Part shown: piece after piece, positions 8,013-17,119 of the stretch
Numbering within the stretch: the stretch's first letter is position 1
Layout of the letters: each line of letters starts with the position of its first letter
NCBI RefSeq assembly: GCF_002135315.1
Contig: NZ_NEGA01000020.1
Span: 1-64,000, forward strand
Length of the DNA stretch: 64,000 nt
From: Acinetobacter sp. ANC 3903
GTDB lineage: Bacteria > Pseudomonadota > Gammaproteobacteria > Pseudomonadales > Moraxellaceae
Direction of reading: 5' to 3'
Notes under the pieces: generated by a model
What the model saw: only the letters and a program-made list of their open reading frames with translations
Databases searched by the model: none
Told to the model about the DNA's origin: nothing
Program-made: the position numbers and the translations under genes

Positions 8013-10154
8013 TTATGCCTGCTTTTCTCTAAGTAATTGCGCTGCTTGGATTGTGACTCGTGCAACCTCTAAAATTTCCTCTAGAGGAATTGGAGTATTT
8101 TCTCCTTTTTCAATTGCTTCAACAAAAGCTTGGACACAGTTTTCCTGCCCTTTATCCTGCCGCCATAAGTTCATTTTCTTAAAGCCTGACCAGCCATAGC
8201 CAACCATTTTTCTAAAATTATCTAGTTGAAGAACTTTACCCCCAGTAAAGACCTCAATTCGTTCTTTTGGAAAAGCATTAGAGCCATTAGCTAAGTAGAA
8301 AATTGTACCAAACGAACCATCTTCGAATGCCAAAGTAATACAAGCCTTATCTTCAACCAAGTCTTGATCGAATTGACTTCCCAGCCCTTGTGCTTGATAA
8401 CTTACAATTTTTGAACCCGCAAGAAATCTCATTAAATCAATAAAATGACATGCTTCCCCAATAATACGGCCACCCCCTACTTCAGGATCTTGAGTCCAAT
8501 GATCTGCTGGTATAGCACCTGCATTCATAGTCATGATAAAAGTTTTAGGCTGTTTTACTGTTGCTAGCAGTTGCTTCATTTTTTGAATTTGAGGTGAAAA
8601 ACGACGGTTAAAACCAACCATTAAATGCGGTTTAGCTGTAGATGGATTAGAATGATAGAACTCTTCAATCGCATCTACTTCTGCTAAATTTAATGCTAAG
8701 GGCTTTTCCACAAAAACATTTTTATTCGCATTCAATGCGTCCAGAACAAATTTTGCATGTGTATTATGACGAGTTGCTATAATACAGGTATTAATTTCGC
8801 TATTTTGCCAAATATCATTGAGCTCTGATGAGGCAATTTTGAAGCCAGCTTTCTCACCATGAATTACACTATTCATGCCACTTGCTGTCACAATGGTATG
8901 CAAATTAACATTGGTTTTCTTAAATGCCGGAATGAGTACACGTGACGCATAGTTACCAGCACCAATACAACCCAAAGTAACTTTAGCAACTGAGTTGATT
9001 TGATAATTCGGTAAATCTAAACGTTTGAAATGTCTATTTTCGACCTGATGTTCATATTGTAAAACAATACCTAGACTATCACGCACATTGGTAAGCACCT
9101 CATATGCAGAAACTGCATCTTCAAATTTGAAACGGTGGCTCACTAATGTTTCAACATCTAAAGCTCCTGATGCCATCATATCCAATACAGCAACAAAATT
9201 ACGCTGCTCTGTCCACCGAACAAAACCGATTGGATAGTCATTACCTTTCGCTTCATAGAATTCATCATAACGGCCTGGACCATATGAACATGAAACCTGG
9301 AAACTTAATTCTTTTTCATAAAAATCAGCACGATTTAATTCTAAACCCACAACACCAACAAGAATAATACGGCCGCGTTTACGACACATTAATGCTGCCT
9401 GATGTACAGGATCATTTGACTTGGTTGAGGCGGTAATAATTACGCCATCCACACCTAAGCCGCGTGCAAATACTTCTGCCACTGTTACTGGATCTTGACC
9501 TAAAGCAGGATTACAAATCTCAGCCCCATATTTTTTTGCCAACTCTAATTTTTTTTGATCAAAATCGACAGCTAAAACACGACAACCATTTGCTTTAAGT
9601 AATTGAATCGCCATTAAGCCGATAAGACCAGCACCAATGACAACAAAACTTTCCCCTAAAGTCGGCTGTGCCAAACGGATACCTTGTAAAGCAATTGCAC
9701 CTAATACGGTAAAACTTGCAGCTTCATCAGAAACATTATCTGGAATTTTTGCACATAAGTTTTTAGGTACTTTAACTACATCAGCATGATGACCATTGGA
9801 AACAACTCGATCGCCAACTTTAAAACCTTCAACTTGTTTACCAATTTCTTGAATCACCCCTACATTGCAATATCCTAATGGCAAAGGCTGATTAAGTTTT
9901 GATTGTACAGCTTCATAAGTTGTAAGCAGACCATCTGTCTTTACCTTATCTAGTACCATACGTACTTTTTCTGGTTGTTGGCGTGCTTTATCAATTACAT
10001 TTGCTTTACCAAAATCAACCAACATACGTTCTGTACCAGCAGAAATAAGAGAAATTCTGGTAGAAATAATAAGGTGACCTGTATTTACTTGAGGAGATGG
10101 GGCTTCAACAATTGAAGTACCGCCTTTAGATAAATCTTGGAAAATTTGTTTCAT
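8013..10154 (-). CDS. Two-domain oxidoreductase: MDR alcohol dehydrogenase-like fused to Gfo/Idh/MocA
   Basis: A 713-residue fusion. Residues 1-370 are a medium-chain dehydrogenase-like domain with a dinucleotide motif VIGAGLIG (172-179). Residues about 388-713 are a Gfo/Idh/MocA domain with LGCIGAGNYAS (394-404) and the EKP motif (483-485) that carries the catalytic lysine. The position that holds the zinc cysteine in classical alcohol dehydrogenases reads SLISAGTER (35-43), and the four-cysteine structural zinc loop is missing, so the first domain is probably zinc-independent. Two NAD(P) sites in one chain suggest sequential or internally recycled redox steps on one sugar, which would be consistent with an epimerisation or keto-sugar step; the substrate is not known. 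It overlaps the CapK-like gene by 4 bases (ATGA). Confidence 0.88.
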   Translation of the reverse strand: MKQIFQDLSKGGTSIVEAPSPQVNTGHLIISTRISLISAGTERMLVDFGKANVIDKARQQPEKVRMVLDKVKTDGLLTTYEAVQSKLNQPLPLGYCNVGVIQEIGKQVEGFKVGDRVVSNGHHADVVKVPKNLCAKIPDNVSDEAASFTVLGAIALQGIRLAQPTLGESFVVIGAGLIGLMAIQLLKANGCRVLAVDFDQKKLELAKKYGAEICNPALGQDPVTVAEVFARGLGVDGVIITASTKSNDPVHQAALMCRKRGRIILVGVVGLELNRADFYEKELSFQVSCSYGPGRYDEFYEAKGNDYPIGFVRWTEQRNFVAVLDMMASGALDVETLVSHRFKFEDAVSAYEVLTNVRDSLGIVLQYEHQVENRHFKRLDLPNYQINSVAKVTLGCIGAGNYASRVLIPAFKKTNVNLHTIVTASGMNSVIHGEKAGFKIASSELNDIWQNSEINTCIIATRHNTHAKFVLDALNANKNVFVEKPLALNLAEVDAIEEFYHSNPSTAKPHLMVGFNRRFSPQIQKMKQLLATVKQPKTFIMTMNAGAIPADHWTQDPEVGGGRIIGEACHFIDLMRFLAGSKIVSYQAQGLGSQFDQDLVEDKACITLAFEDGSFGTIFYLANGSNAFPKERIEVFTGGKVLQLDNFRKMVGYGWSGFKKMNLWRQDKGQENCVQAFVEAIEKGENTPIPLEEILEVARVTIQAAQLLREKQA

Positions 10155-11494
10155 GATATATTCTTCAACATTAAAGGTACTTTACCAGCACTTGTTTTTA
10201 CAGGTTCAGGTATAAATTTATAACTAAAAATTATGTCAATATTACTAGAATCGAAAGTGCTATTGATAAAATCATCAGAATATATATTTTTAGAACTGAA
10301 ATAAATTGTTGCATAACCTGGTTCCGATTGATGCACTTGTATATGCTTGACACAATCAAAAATTTTATGATGCCTACCAAAAATAAATCCAGTTAAATAA
10401 ATTTTATTATTGCTCTTATCTAATATATATTCACCAGATCGTCCTTCAGAAATTTCAAAACAATCTAAAATATTTTCTTTATAATTAGGAATTACTATAT
10501 CTTCCGTATTATATCTAATTAGGGGTGATACCATATTATAATAACTAGTTCCGACAAGATTTTCGGCATTATCTATACAAATAGTCTCAACAAAACCATA
10601 CGTATGGAATGGCGTATAGCTATACTTTTTGTTTTTTTCATAAGCTAGAATACATCTTTCAGTATGACCATACCATGAGATAGATGAACATTGAACTAAC
10701 TGTTCTGCATTATTTCTGGCAATAGGGGATGGAAGTTCAGATCCCAAAAACATTCCTTTTATATTGTTTTTAAAGTAACTAAGTAATGGATGATTATTTT
10801 CATTCAGCCAAAAAATTAAATCAAAAATAGCACTAGGATAGCCATGTAAATAAACAGGATTATATTTAATACAAGCTTTAAACAAGTGATCTGCTATTAC
10901 AGGAAATGGCTTATAAATATCAACAGTCAATTGATGTCGAATAGAATCGTAAGAAACTACATTTTCTATATCAGACCGCCCACCAAACATAATTTTTAAA
11001 TGATATTGTTTATAAGCTAAATTAGCCCAAATGTGATGCATATGTGCCCACTCATGAGGTACTGAACTAGGCTCAATATAAAATGCAAATGGTTTTCCAC
11101 TACTACCACCTGTATTAGCTAAGCTTTTCTTTAATTTATAATTAGAACGATATTCTAATGGTACATCTTGTAAAATTAATTTATTTATAACAGGAATTTC
11201 TTTAATATCATCGTATGATTTAAGATCAACAGGTCTAAAGTTACAATCATTATAAAAATCATTATAAAATGGAATATTATCATATGCATACATAGAAATA
11301 TATTTAACTTTATTAAATATAAAATCTTTTTTCTTTGCAGCATTATATTTATCAAATTGATTTATCTCTATAATTCTCTTTTTATAAATCCCCCCCATAA
11401 AAGGCCTTATACCATATGGAATTTTAGCAACCATATTACCGACACTATAAGGCAAATTGACTAAATTTTTCTTCATAAAATCAATGTAATTCAT
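10151..11494 (-). CDS. CapK/PaaK-like adenylate-forming enzyme
   Basis: A 447-residue member of the phenylacetate-CoA ligase-like (PaaK/CapK) family, which activate carboxylic acids as acyl-adenylates. The AMP-binding loop ANTGGSSGKPF lies near residue 130. Downstream are a WYGHTERC segment and YTPFHTYGFVE, matching the layout of CapK proteins in capsule clusters. The ATG at 11494 is preferred over 11509 because AAGG sits 8 bases before it, while the upstream ATG has no ribosome site. The start lies inside the upstream glycosyltransferase's 3' end. A run of seven G (11390-11396 on the plus strand as C) occurs early in the gene. A plausible role is activating an acid for amide or ester linkage to a sugar; the acid and acceptor are unknown. 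Confidence 0.82.
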   Translation of the reverse strand: MNYIDFMKKNLVNLPYSVGNMVAKIPYGIRPFMGGIYKKRIIEINQFDKYNAAKKKDFIFNKVKYISMYAYDNIPFYNDFYNDCNFRPVDLKSYDDIKEIPVINKLILQDVPLEYRSNYKLKKSLANTGGSSGKPFAFYIEPSSVPHEWAHMHHIWANLAYKQYHLKIMFGGRSDIENVVSYDSIRHQLTVDIYKPFPVIADHLFKACIKYNPVYLHGYPSAIFDLIFWLNENNHPLLSYFKNNIKGMFLGSELPSPIARNNAEQLVQCSSISWYGHTERCILAYEKNKKYSYTPFHTYGFVETICIDNAENLVGTSYYNMVSPLIRYNTEDIVIPNYKENILDCFEISEGRSGEYILDKSNNKIYLTGFIFGRHHKIFDCVKHIQVHQSEPGYATIYFSSKNIYSDDFINSTFDSSNIDIIFSYKFIPEPVKTSAGKVPLMLKNIS

Positions 11495-12626
11495 CTTGCT
11501 TACCTTCATGTATATTTAAAATATTGTGAAAAATTTCCCTCTGCTTTAACCATTTAGTTTCTGGTGTAGTATAGGTACTTAACTGATGTAAGCCATTAGC
11601 TATTAATAATTTTTTTAAATTTTCATTTTCTTTAAGGCTAATTATTTTTTCAACAATATCTATTGCATTAAACGGGTCAAAATAAATTGCAGATTCTTCA
11701 CATAACCCACGCGAAAAATCTCTATCTGAAGTCAATAATGGTCTTTGGCTAATAAATGCTTCAGGATAAGCACTGGTAGAAGATTCCGCTAATGTAGGCA
11801 AAAATACTGCATTATTTTCTAAATACTTTATAGCCAACATTTTATAATCGACTGGGCCATAATTATTTAATAGATTCTTCGCTTCTTGATTTTTGCATAA
11901 GCTTTTAATTTTATCAAAATCAGATTTTTTCAACATGAAGTTAAAATTAATATCAAAAATTTTTCTCTCTACTAAAATATCACATACTACTGCAACAACT
12001 TCTAAATTTTTATGAGGATAATAAGAAGAAGGCACTATTAAATTAAATTTATCTTTATTATTAGAAATATTATTCTCTTTAATATTTTTTTCAAAAATAG
12101 GTGAGTAGCAATTTTCAACGACAAAAATATTATCTAAACTAACATTTAATAATTTAGATAAATTTTTTCTGACAACATTTGTTTCTACCACATAATAATC
12201 TGCATTTTTTTTGAATAAATACTGCTTAACAACATACATTAATTTAATTCTTATTTTTTTTAAAAAGCTATATTTTAAGTAATCCTGTACTTCAGAATAA
12301 AACATTAGACCTAAAGCAAAACCTTGTAAATTTGGTGCCTTAGAACGCCAATATGAAGGGCCAAAGACTGTGAAAACTAAATCTGGATTATATATAGCTT
12401 CTATATTTTTCATTATTTTAGATAGTTTTATTTTATTTTTGCTTTGTATAACTTGATAATTTTTAAATGCTAACTTGGCTTTATCTGAAAGTTGCTGATC
12501 TATTTGTACTGTAGCGACTACAATAGCCTCAATAGATTTATCATTAGATAAATTTTCTAAAAAACTAAGACCTACTTGAACCCCTCCACCAATATTAAGA
12601 AGGCTACAATCAACTAAAATTTTCAT
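11481..12626 (-). CDS. Glycosyltransferase, GT4-like
   Basis: A 381-residue GT-B glycosyltransferase starting MKILVDCSLLNIGGGVQ, with the glycine-rich acceptor loop typical of family 4. The C-terminal half has LIVPSSYYPHKNLE and then LPTLAESSTSAYPEAFISQRPLL, the ExxxxxxxE-like donor motif. It acts on the cytoplasmic face during repeat-unit assembly; the sugar is not assignable. It overlaps the next upstream glycosyltransferase gene by 4 bases (ATGA) and the CapK-like start by 14. Codon use is very AT-rich, like its neighbours to 17 kb and unlike module 1. Confidence 0.85.
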   Translation of the reverse strand: MKILVDCSLLNIGGGVQVGLSFLENLSNDKSIEAIVVATVQIDQQLSDKAKLAFKNYQVIQSKNKIKLSKIMKNIEAIYNPDLVFTVFGPSYWRSKAPNLQGFALGLMFYSEVQDYLKYSFLKKIRIKLMYVVKQYLFKKNADYYVVETNVVRKNLSKLLNVSLDNIFVVENCYSPIFEKNIKENNISNNKDKFNLIVPSSYYPHKNLEVVAVVCDILVERKIFDINFNFMLKKSDFDKIKSLCKNQEAKNLLNNYGPVDYKMLAIKYLENNAVFLPTLAESSTSAYPEAFISQRPLLTSDRDFSRGLCEESAIYFDPFNAIDIVEKIISLKENENLKKLLIANGLHQLSTYTTPETKWLKQREIFHNILNIHEGKQDELH

Positions 12627-13699
12627 CTAATGGTCCACATATTAATTACATTAATTAACTTTTCTGAAAAAAATGTGCTTGTGAATGATTCAAATACTTT
12701 CTTTGAATTTAAACTATGTGAAATGATTAACTCATGATTATCATAGGCTTTCATATGATTGGCTAGTTCAATTATATTTTCAGATTTAAAAATCAATCCA
12801 TTATCTTTTGTTGCTAAATGAGTTGAAGCTCCAACTGCATCAGAAACAATAACAGGTAGGCCACAACAAATTGCCTCATTGACCACCATCCCCCAACCAT
12901 CATATCGACTTGGTAATACAAATATTTCACAAGCATAATATGCTGATGAGATATTTTGTGCTGGTATTACCCCACGAAATAATACCTGTGATTCAATCCC
13001 CAAATCACTTACTAATTTTCTATAATTATAGCCTTCTTTCTCATTACCGACTAAGACAAGGCACCATTCTGGATCATTTTTATAACTTTGTGCGAAAGCT
13101 TTAATTAATAAATCAATTCCTTTACGAGGATAAAGTACACCTATGCATAAAAAGGCTTTACGACCTGCCTTAAATTTAATGATTTCATTATCAGGATCTT
13201 TAGAAATTAATGAATTAAACGAATAAGGTAAAATCTCTATTTTATTAGACTTAACTCCCCATTTGATAAAATCATTTTTTGCATGCTCACCAATTGCTAA
13301 AGCACCTAAAGCAAAATTATTAATATAATGAGCATGAATAAATTTTCTATAGCAGGAAAGATACCATTTCCACCCCGGCGTCGCATTTTCGCTCCAATGA
13401 ATCCACTTAATACCATTTTTTGAAAATTCTTTGCGCAATTTCAGCAATAATGAATGCCCATAACCCGGTAGAATATGAATATAATTTTTAAGTTCATCTA
13501 GATTAATTTTAAATTCTTGATGATCTATATATTTTTCATAGGATTTAATTTGAAAGTCTTTGTTCCAACCCATTTCACTACGTGTACTAGGAATTTTATC
13601 ATAGTAATAAACTTGAAAATATTCACACTTTTCATTTAACTCATCAAAAAACTGTGCCTGATGATGGGAAGGTTGATTCATCCAAATAACTAATTTCAT
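12623..13699 (-). CDS. Glycosyltransferase, GT4-like
   Basis: A 358-residue GT-B enzyme of the GT4 kind. The C-terminal domain has FLCIGVLYPRKGIDLLIKAF and then LPSRYDGWGMVVNEAICCGLP, a clear donor-binding motif with the two acidic residues. It probably extends the lipid-linked repeat unit in the cytoplasm. It overlaps both neighbours by 4 bases (wzy before it, another glycosyltransferase after it), so translation is likely coupled. Donor sugar unknown. Similar in base composition to the rest of module 2. Confidence 0.87.
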   Translation of the reverse strand: MKLVIWMNQPSHHQAQFFDELNEKCEYFQVYYYDKIPSTRSEMGWNKDFQIKSYEKYIDHQEFKINLDELKNYIHILPGYGHSLLLKLRKEFSKNGIKWIHWSENATPGWKWYLSCYRKFIHAHYINNFALGALAIGEHAKNDFIKWGVKSNKIEILPYSFNSLISKDPDNEIIKFKAGRKAFLCIGVLYPRKGIDLLIKAFAQSYKNDPEWCLVLVGNEKEGYNYRKLVSDLGIESQVLFRGVIPAQNISSAYYACEIFVLPSRYDGWGMVVNEAICCGLPVIVSDAVGASTHLATKDNGLIFKSENIIELANHMKAYDNHELIISHSLNSKKVFESFTSTFFSEKLINVINMWTIR

Positions 13700-14829
13700 A
13701 AAAAATTTCTAGACCTAGATAAAAAACCAAGAGTAAACCAAAAAATTAAAACATGATAACCATTTGAAAAAATAGTATCTGGTTCTAATAAAGTTGAAAA
13801 CAAACCGCATAATAAAACCAGATATAAATTATAATTTATTTTTTCAAAATTAATAATTACCTTTCTTAAAGAAATAAATAAAAATAGAAATAATGGAGAA
13901 AAGCCTATTAAACCATAATTTAAAATAAAATTTAGCCAAGCATTGTGAATTTGATTATACTCAAAACCATAATTAGTTAAACTATAACCACCACTACTAT
14001 AATAACCAAATAAATAATTATTTTTAAATAATTCTAAAAAATATACATATTGTGAAGATCTACCCGTAGTAATATCTTCCACTCCGGATAATCTTAAGTA
14101 TTTACCAAAATAAATAAAAATCGTTAAAAATAATCCTAAAGTAATTAGAAAAGTTAAAAACTTACTTCTCCAACTTACCTCCCACATAGTTATAAATACA
14201 CATAATGCCAAACAAAAATAGATCATCCCCCCCCTTGAACCTGTTGATAAAACACACAGAAAAGCAGATACAAATAGTAGTTTTTTAAATTTTGATGACC
14301 TTGCAAAGTTTAGTAAGTATAATGTAAGTAAGGCGACTCCAATTCCCCAACTAGTTCTAGCGATAGAAAAACCAGAAGAGCTAAGCATTACCTCAGAAAA
14401 TTCATAATCCAACCATAGTTGATTTTTATAGTTTAAAGTTGGAAAAAATAATGATAAAAATACCCATAAGAATAAAATACTAGTTAATAATAATACTTTA
14501 TTTGAGAGATATAAAAAACTCATACTTTTACCAAAAAAATAAAAGATTACAAATGAAGTAAACATTATAATATATTTTAAATCATTAACACTTGAAATTA
14601 AATTATAAAAAATAGCAATAATTAGACAAAATATAATAAAAATATCATCGTTATTATAATAATTCTTTTTCATAAAAAAGAAAATTAGATATAAAACCAC
14701 AATACCACTCAGCATTATAATTTTAAAATCAGATATTAATTGGCTTGATACAAAAGGAAACCAATACAAGTTAGCAATTATAAAAAAAATTGAAATAAAA
14801 TAAAATAAAAATTTTCTTTTTAATATCAT
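13696..14829 (-). CDS. wzy: O-antigen/capsule repeat-unit polymerase Wzy
   Basis: An integral membrane protein of 377 residues with about ten hydrophobic helices. It has a long periplasmic-type loop near residues 230-290 (YFGKYLRLSGVEDITTGR through NYGFEYNQIHNAW) and the TGSRGG motif commonly seen in Wzy and WaaL proteins. Wzy joins undecaprenyl-linked repeat units in the periplasm. Position between two glycosyltransferases with a Wzx gene close by supports Wzy over the ligase WaaL, which is usually outside K loci. A run of eight G on the coding strand (plus-strand C at 14227-14234) encodes the glycines of TGSRGG; slippage there would truncate the protein. It is the only polymerase candidate I can find in the window. 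Confidence 0.85.
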   Translation of the reverse strand: MILKRKFLFYFISIFFIIANLYWFPFVSSQLISDFKIIMLSGIVVLYLIFFFMKKNYYNNDDIFIIFCLIIAIFYNLISSVNDLKYIIMFTSFVIFYFFGKSMSFLYLSNKVLLLTSILFLWVFLSLFFPTLNYKNQLWLDYEFSEVMLSSSGFSIARTSWGIGVALLTLYLLNFARSSKFKKLLFVSAFLCVLSTGSRGGMIYFCLALCVFITMWEVSWRSKFLTFLITLGLFLTIFIYFGKYLRLSGVEDITTGRSSQYVYFLELFKNNYLFGYYSSGGYSLTNYGFEYNQIHNAWLNFILNYGLIGFSPLFLFLFISLRKVIINFEKINYNLYLVLLCGLFSTLLEPDTIFSNGYHVLIFWFTLGFLSRSRNFL

Positions 14830-14830
14830 T

Positions 14831-15916
14831 TTAAACTAACAACCCTTCAACTATTGATCTTATATCATTATCTTCGAAAAAGTCTTTATTTTTATCCATA
14901 TATAAATTATAAGATTGATTGATTATATTTACTGCATTTTTAAATTTTTCAGTAGTCCAATATATAACTATACCAATCTTATTAATTTCAGATAAAATTT
15001 CTAGAGAGATACAGTGATTAGAAATAAAGGGTATACCAAAGCCACAGTATTCCCATACTTTATTTGGAGCACAATATAAATTATTTAAATTGATAAGGTC
15101 ATAACTCATAATACCTATAGAAGCATAGCTGGTAATTTCTAAATGAAATGGTGCTGGAACCATTCCTAAATATTTAATATTATTCGAAACTTTAACTAAA
15201 CTTTCTGCATAACCATGATCTGGTCCCATTAACCAAAACTCATATTCAGGCAGCTCTTTCATTGCCGCCGCTATAGGCATCAAATTACGATCACCACCAA
15301 TATGCCCCTGATACAAAATAATTGGTTTATCAGTAGCAAACTTCTCCAAAATCGCTTTTGTTTTCTCATGCGTCGGCTGCATTCTCTTTGTACGAGGATG
15401 ACTATAAGGTTTATTTGGAAAAACAATCGGTCTTTCCTTTAATTCCAACCAAACTTGTAAAATAGCAGCACGATTTATTTCAGGACTTACGACTTTTTTT
15501 GCTTTCTGAGCAATTGGCTTTATGCTTTCTAAAAGACCACGATGAGTATCGTATAACTCATGTAAATGAAGAATATATTCATTAGTCTCTAAGAATTCTA
15601 ATCCTTTACATGCACGTGCTGTATCTAAAGAACCCAGCCAAATTAAGTCTTCATTACTTGCAAACTTACTTAAAGTTTTTTTAACAAAGGATCTATAATC
15701 AATATAATTTTTTAGTTTTCTTAACTTATTAACTTGATGTGACTGCTGCAATATAAATTCTTGAAAATTTTCTTTATTTAACCCACTATCTTGAGTAGAA
15801 ATAAATTTTACTTCATATTCTTCAAAATCAAGTAAACACTGCATAACTGTCATTATGGGTGGTAAATTTACAACATGAGACCTTAATAAAACCCAAATTG
15901 TTTTAGATTTTTTCAT
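14831..15916 (-). CDS. Glycosyltransferase, GT-B fold
   Basis: A 361-residue protein. The C-terminal half has ILYQGHIGGDRNLMPIAAAMKELP, LMGPDHGYAESL and then LYCAPNKVWEYCGFGIPFIS, the phosphate-binding and donor-loop pattern of GT-B glycosyltransferases. The N-terminal half (HELYDTHRG, KKVVSPEINRA) fits the acceptor domain. It probably adds one residue of the module 2 repeat. It overlaps wzx by 14 bases and starts 1 base before wzy's upstream end, so it is in the same operon. The central part (about 15240-15480) is visibly less AT-rich than its flanks, so part of the gene may have a different history. Donor unknown. Confidence 0.8.
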   Translation of the reverse strand: MKKSKTIWVLLRSHVVNLPPIMTVMQCLLDFEEYEVKFISTQDSGLNKENFQEFILQQSHQVNKLRKLKNYIDYRSFVKKTLSKFASNEDLIWLGSLDTARACKGLEFLETNEYILHLHELYDTHRGLLESIKPIAQKAKKVVSPEINRAAILQVWLELKERPIVFPNKPYSHPRTKRMQPTHEKTKAILEKFATDKPIILYQGHIGGDRNLMPIAAAMKELPEYEFWLMGPDHGYAESLVKVSNNIKYLGMVPAPFHLEITSYASIGIMSYDLINLNNLYCAPNKVWEYCGFGIPFISNHCISLEILSEINKIGIVIYWTTEKFKNAVNIINQSYNLYMDKNKDFFEDNDIRSIVEGLLV

Positions 15917-17117
15917 TGCTCACCCCCTTATAGAACAAAAATTGTATAATCGTTAATACTAAATACGAGGCTAGAAATGCCCATGCCAAACTTTCAGCTA
16001 CATTTTGGCTTGATAAGATATAGGTTACAGACAAAAGAGTTACTGCCCAAATCAAATTCATCCACATACCAAACCAAGCCCGGTTGACAGATGGCCAAAG
16101 GCTAGCAAATATGGCATTCACACTAAAAAATATAATAGTTAAAAGCATGATATAAAAATTATTTATAATTACATCATTTTTGCTATCAATGATGTAAAAG
16201 TATAAATCTTTAAATAAAAACAGCATTACTGCAACAATTATGGAAAAACCAATATTGTATTTTGCAATTTTCGAAAAATCTTTTTCACCATTTTCACTTG
16301 AAAACTTAGAAATTAAATAACCATTTAATGCATTTGGAATAAAAACTGCCACCAGATACATTTGATATATAATATTAAAATAAGCTAAGTTTTCATAACC
16401 ATCTTGTTGACTTGACATTAACTTAAATGAAAAACCAATTACAGGTGCAACCAATATTCCAGAGAATATTACTGGAAATGTTAAATTTCTAAAACTACTT
16501 TTTATAATACTTAAATCAGCTTTCGAAATTTTAGTGGCTTGAATACTTAAAATCTTCTTTGCAGAATAAAAATTAAAAACAAACAAACTAAATCGATATA
16601 AGATTAAAGATAAAAATACACCTAAAACACTAAATTGATATATAAAAAATATACTTACAGGTAAAAAAATAAAAAAATTAATTAGATTATTTTTAAATAT
16701 TTTATCAAAACCTTTCATTCCATTAAGTACAGCTTCGCTTATTGAATTATAAGCACTGAATAATGTAAATAAAAGTAAAAATAAATATACTCCTAAATCA
16801 ACAATGCTTCCTTGTCGGTCAACAGATAAGAAAAATATTAGAGTACTTAAAAATAAAGAAAGAAATGTAGATAATATATAGTTATATTTCACATACAATT
16901 TTGACAAATTGGTATTTTTATTTTTTGCTACAAAACTGTTAACTGCGACAGATGCTCCCATATTTGAAACAGCACCAATTGTTGCTGTAAGCGCAAGCAC
17001 AAGCGCAATAAAACCATATTCATCAGGTAAAATATACCTAAAACTAATAATATTAATTAATAATATTATTAGTTTAGAAAATACACTTGCACCTAATGAA
17101 TAAATAACTTTATTCAT
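15903..17117 (-). CDS. wzx: Repeat-unit flippase Wzx (module 2)
   Basis: A 404-residue polytopic protein of the MATE/PST superfamily with about twelve hydrophobic segments. It begins with a basic-hydrophobic helix (VFSKLIILLINIISFRYI) followed by LPDEYGFIALVLALT, typical of Wzx/RfbX proteins. Wzx moves the completed undecaprenyl-linked unit across the inner membrane for Wzy. It lies between wecC and a glycosyltransferase. A second, unrelated-looking Wzx is at 29261-30433; presence of two flippases argues for two repeat-unit pathways. The gene is strongly AT-rich. Confidence 0.88.
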   Translation of the reverse strand: MNKVIYSLGASVFSKLIILLINIISFRYILPDEYGFIALVLALTATIGAVSNMGASVAVNSFVAKNKNTNLSKLYVKYNYILSTFLSLFLSTLIFFLSVDRQGSIVDLGVYLFLLLFTLFSAYNSISEAVLNGMKGFDKIFKNNLINFFIFLPVSIFFIYQFSVLGVFLSLILYRFSLFVFNFYSAKKILSIQATKISKADLSIIKSSFRNLTFPVIFSGILVAPVIGFSFKLMSSQQDGYENLAYFNIIYQMYLVAVFIPNALNGYLISKFSSENGEKDFSKIAKYNIGFSIIVAVMLFLFKDLYFYIIDSKNDVIINNFYIMLLTIIFFSVNAIFASLWPSVNRAWFGMWMNLIWAVTLLSVTYILSSQNVAESLAWAFLASYLVLTIIQFLFYKGVSNEKI

Positions 17118-17119
17118 TA

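Noticed and set aside
13696..14829. O-antigen ligase WaaL instead of Wzy
   Set aside because: The families share motifs, but the gene sits inside a glycosyltransferase-Wzx operon of a capsule locus, where a polymerase is required; Wzy is more likely.
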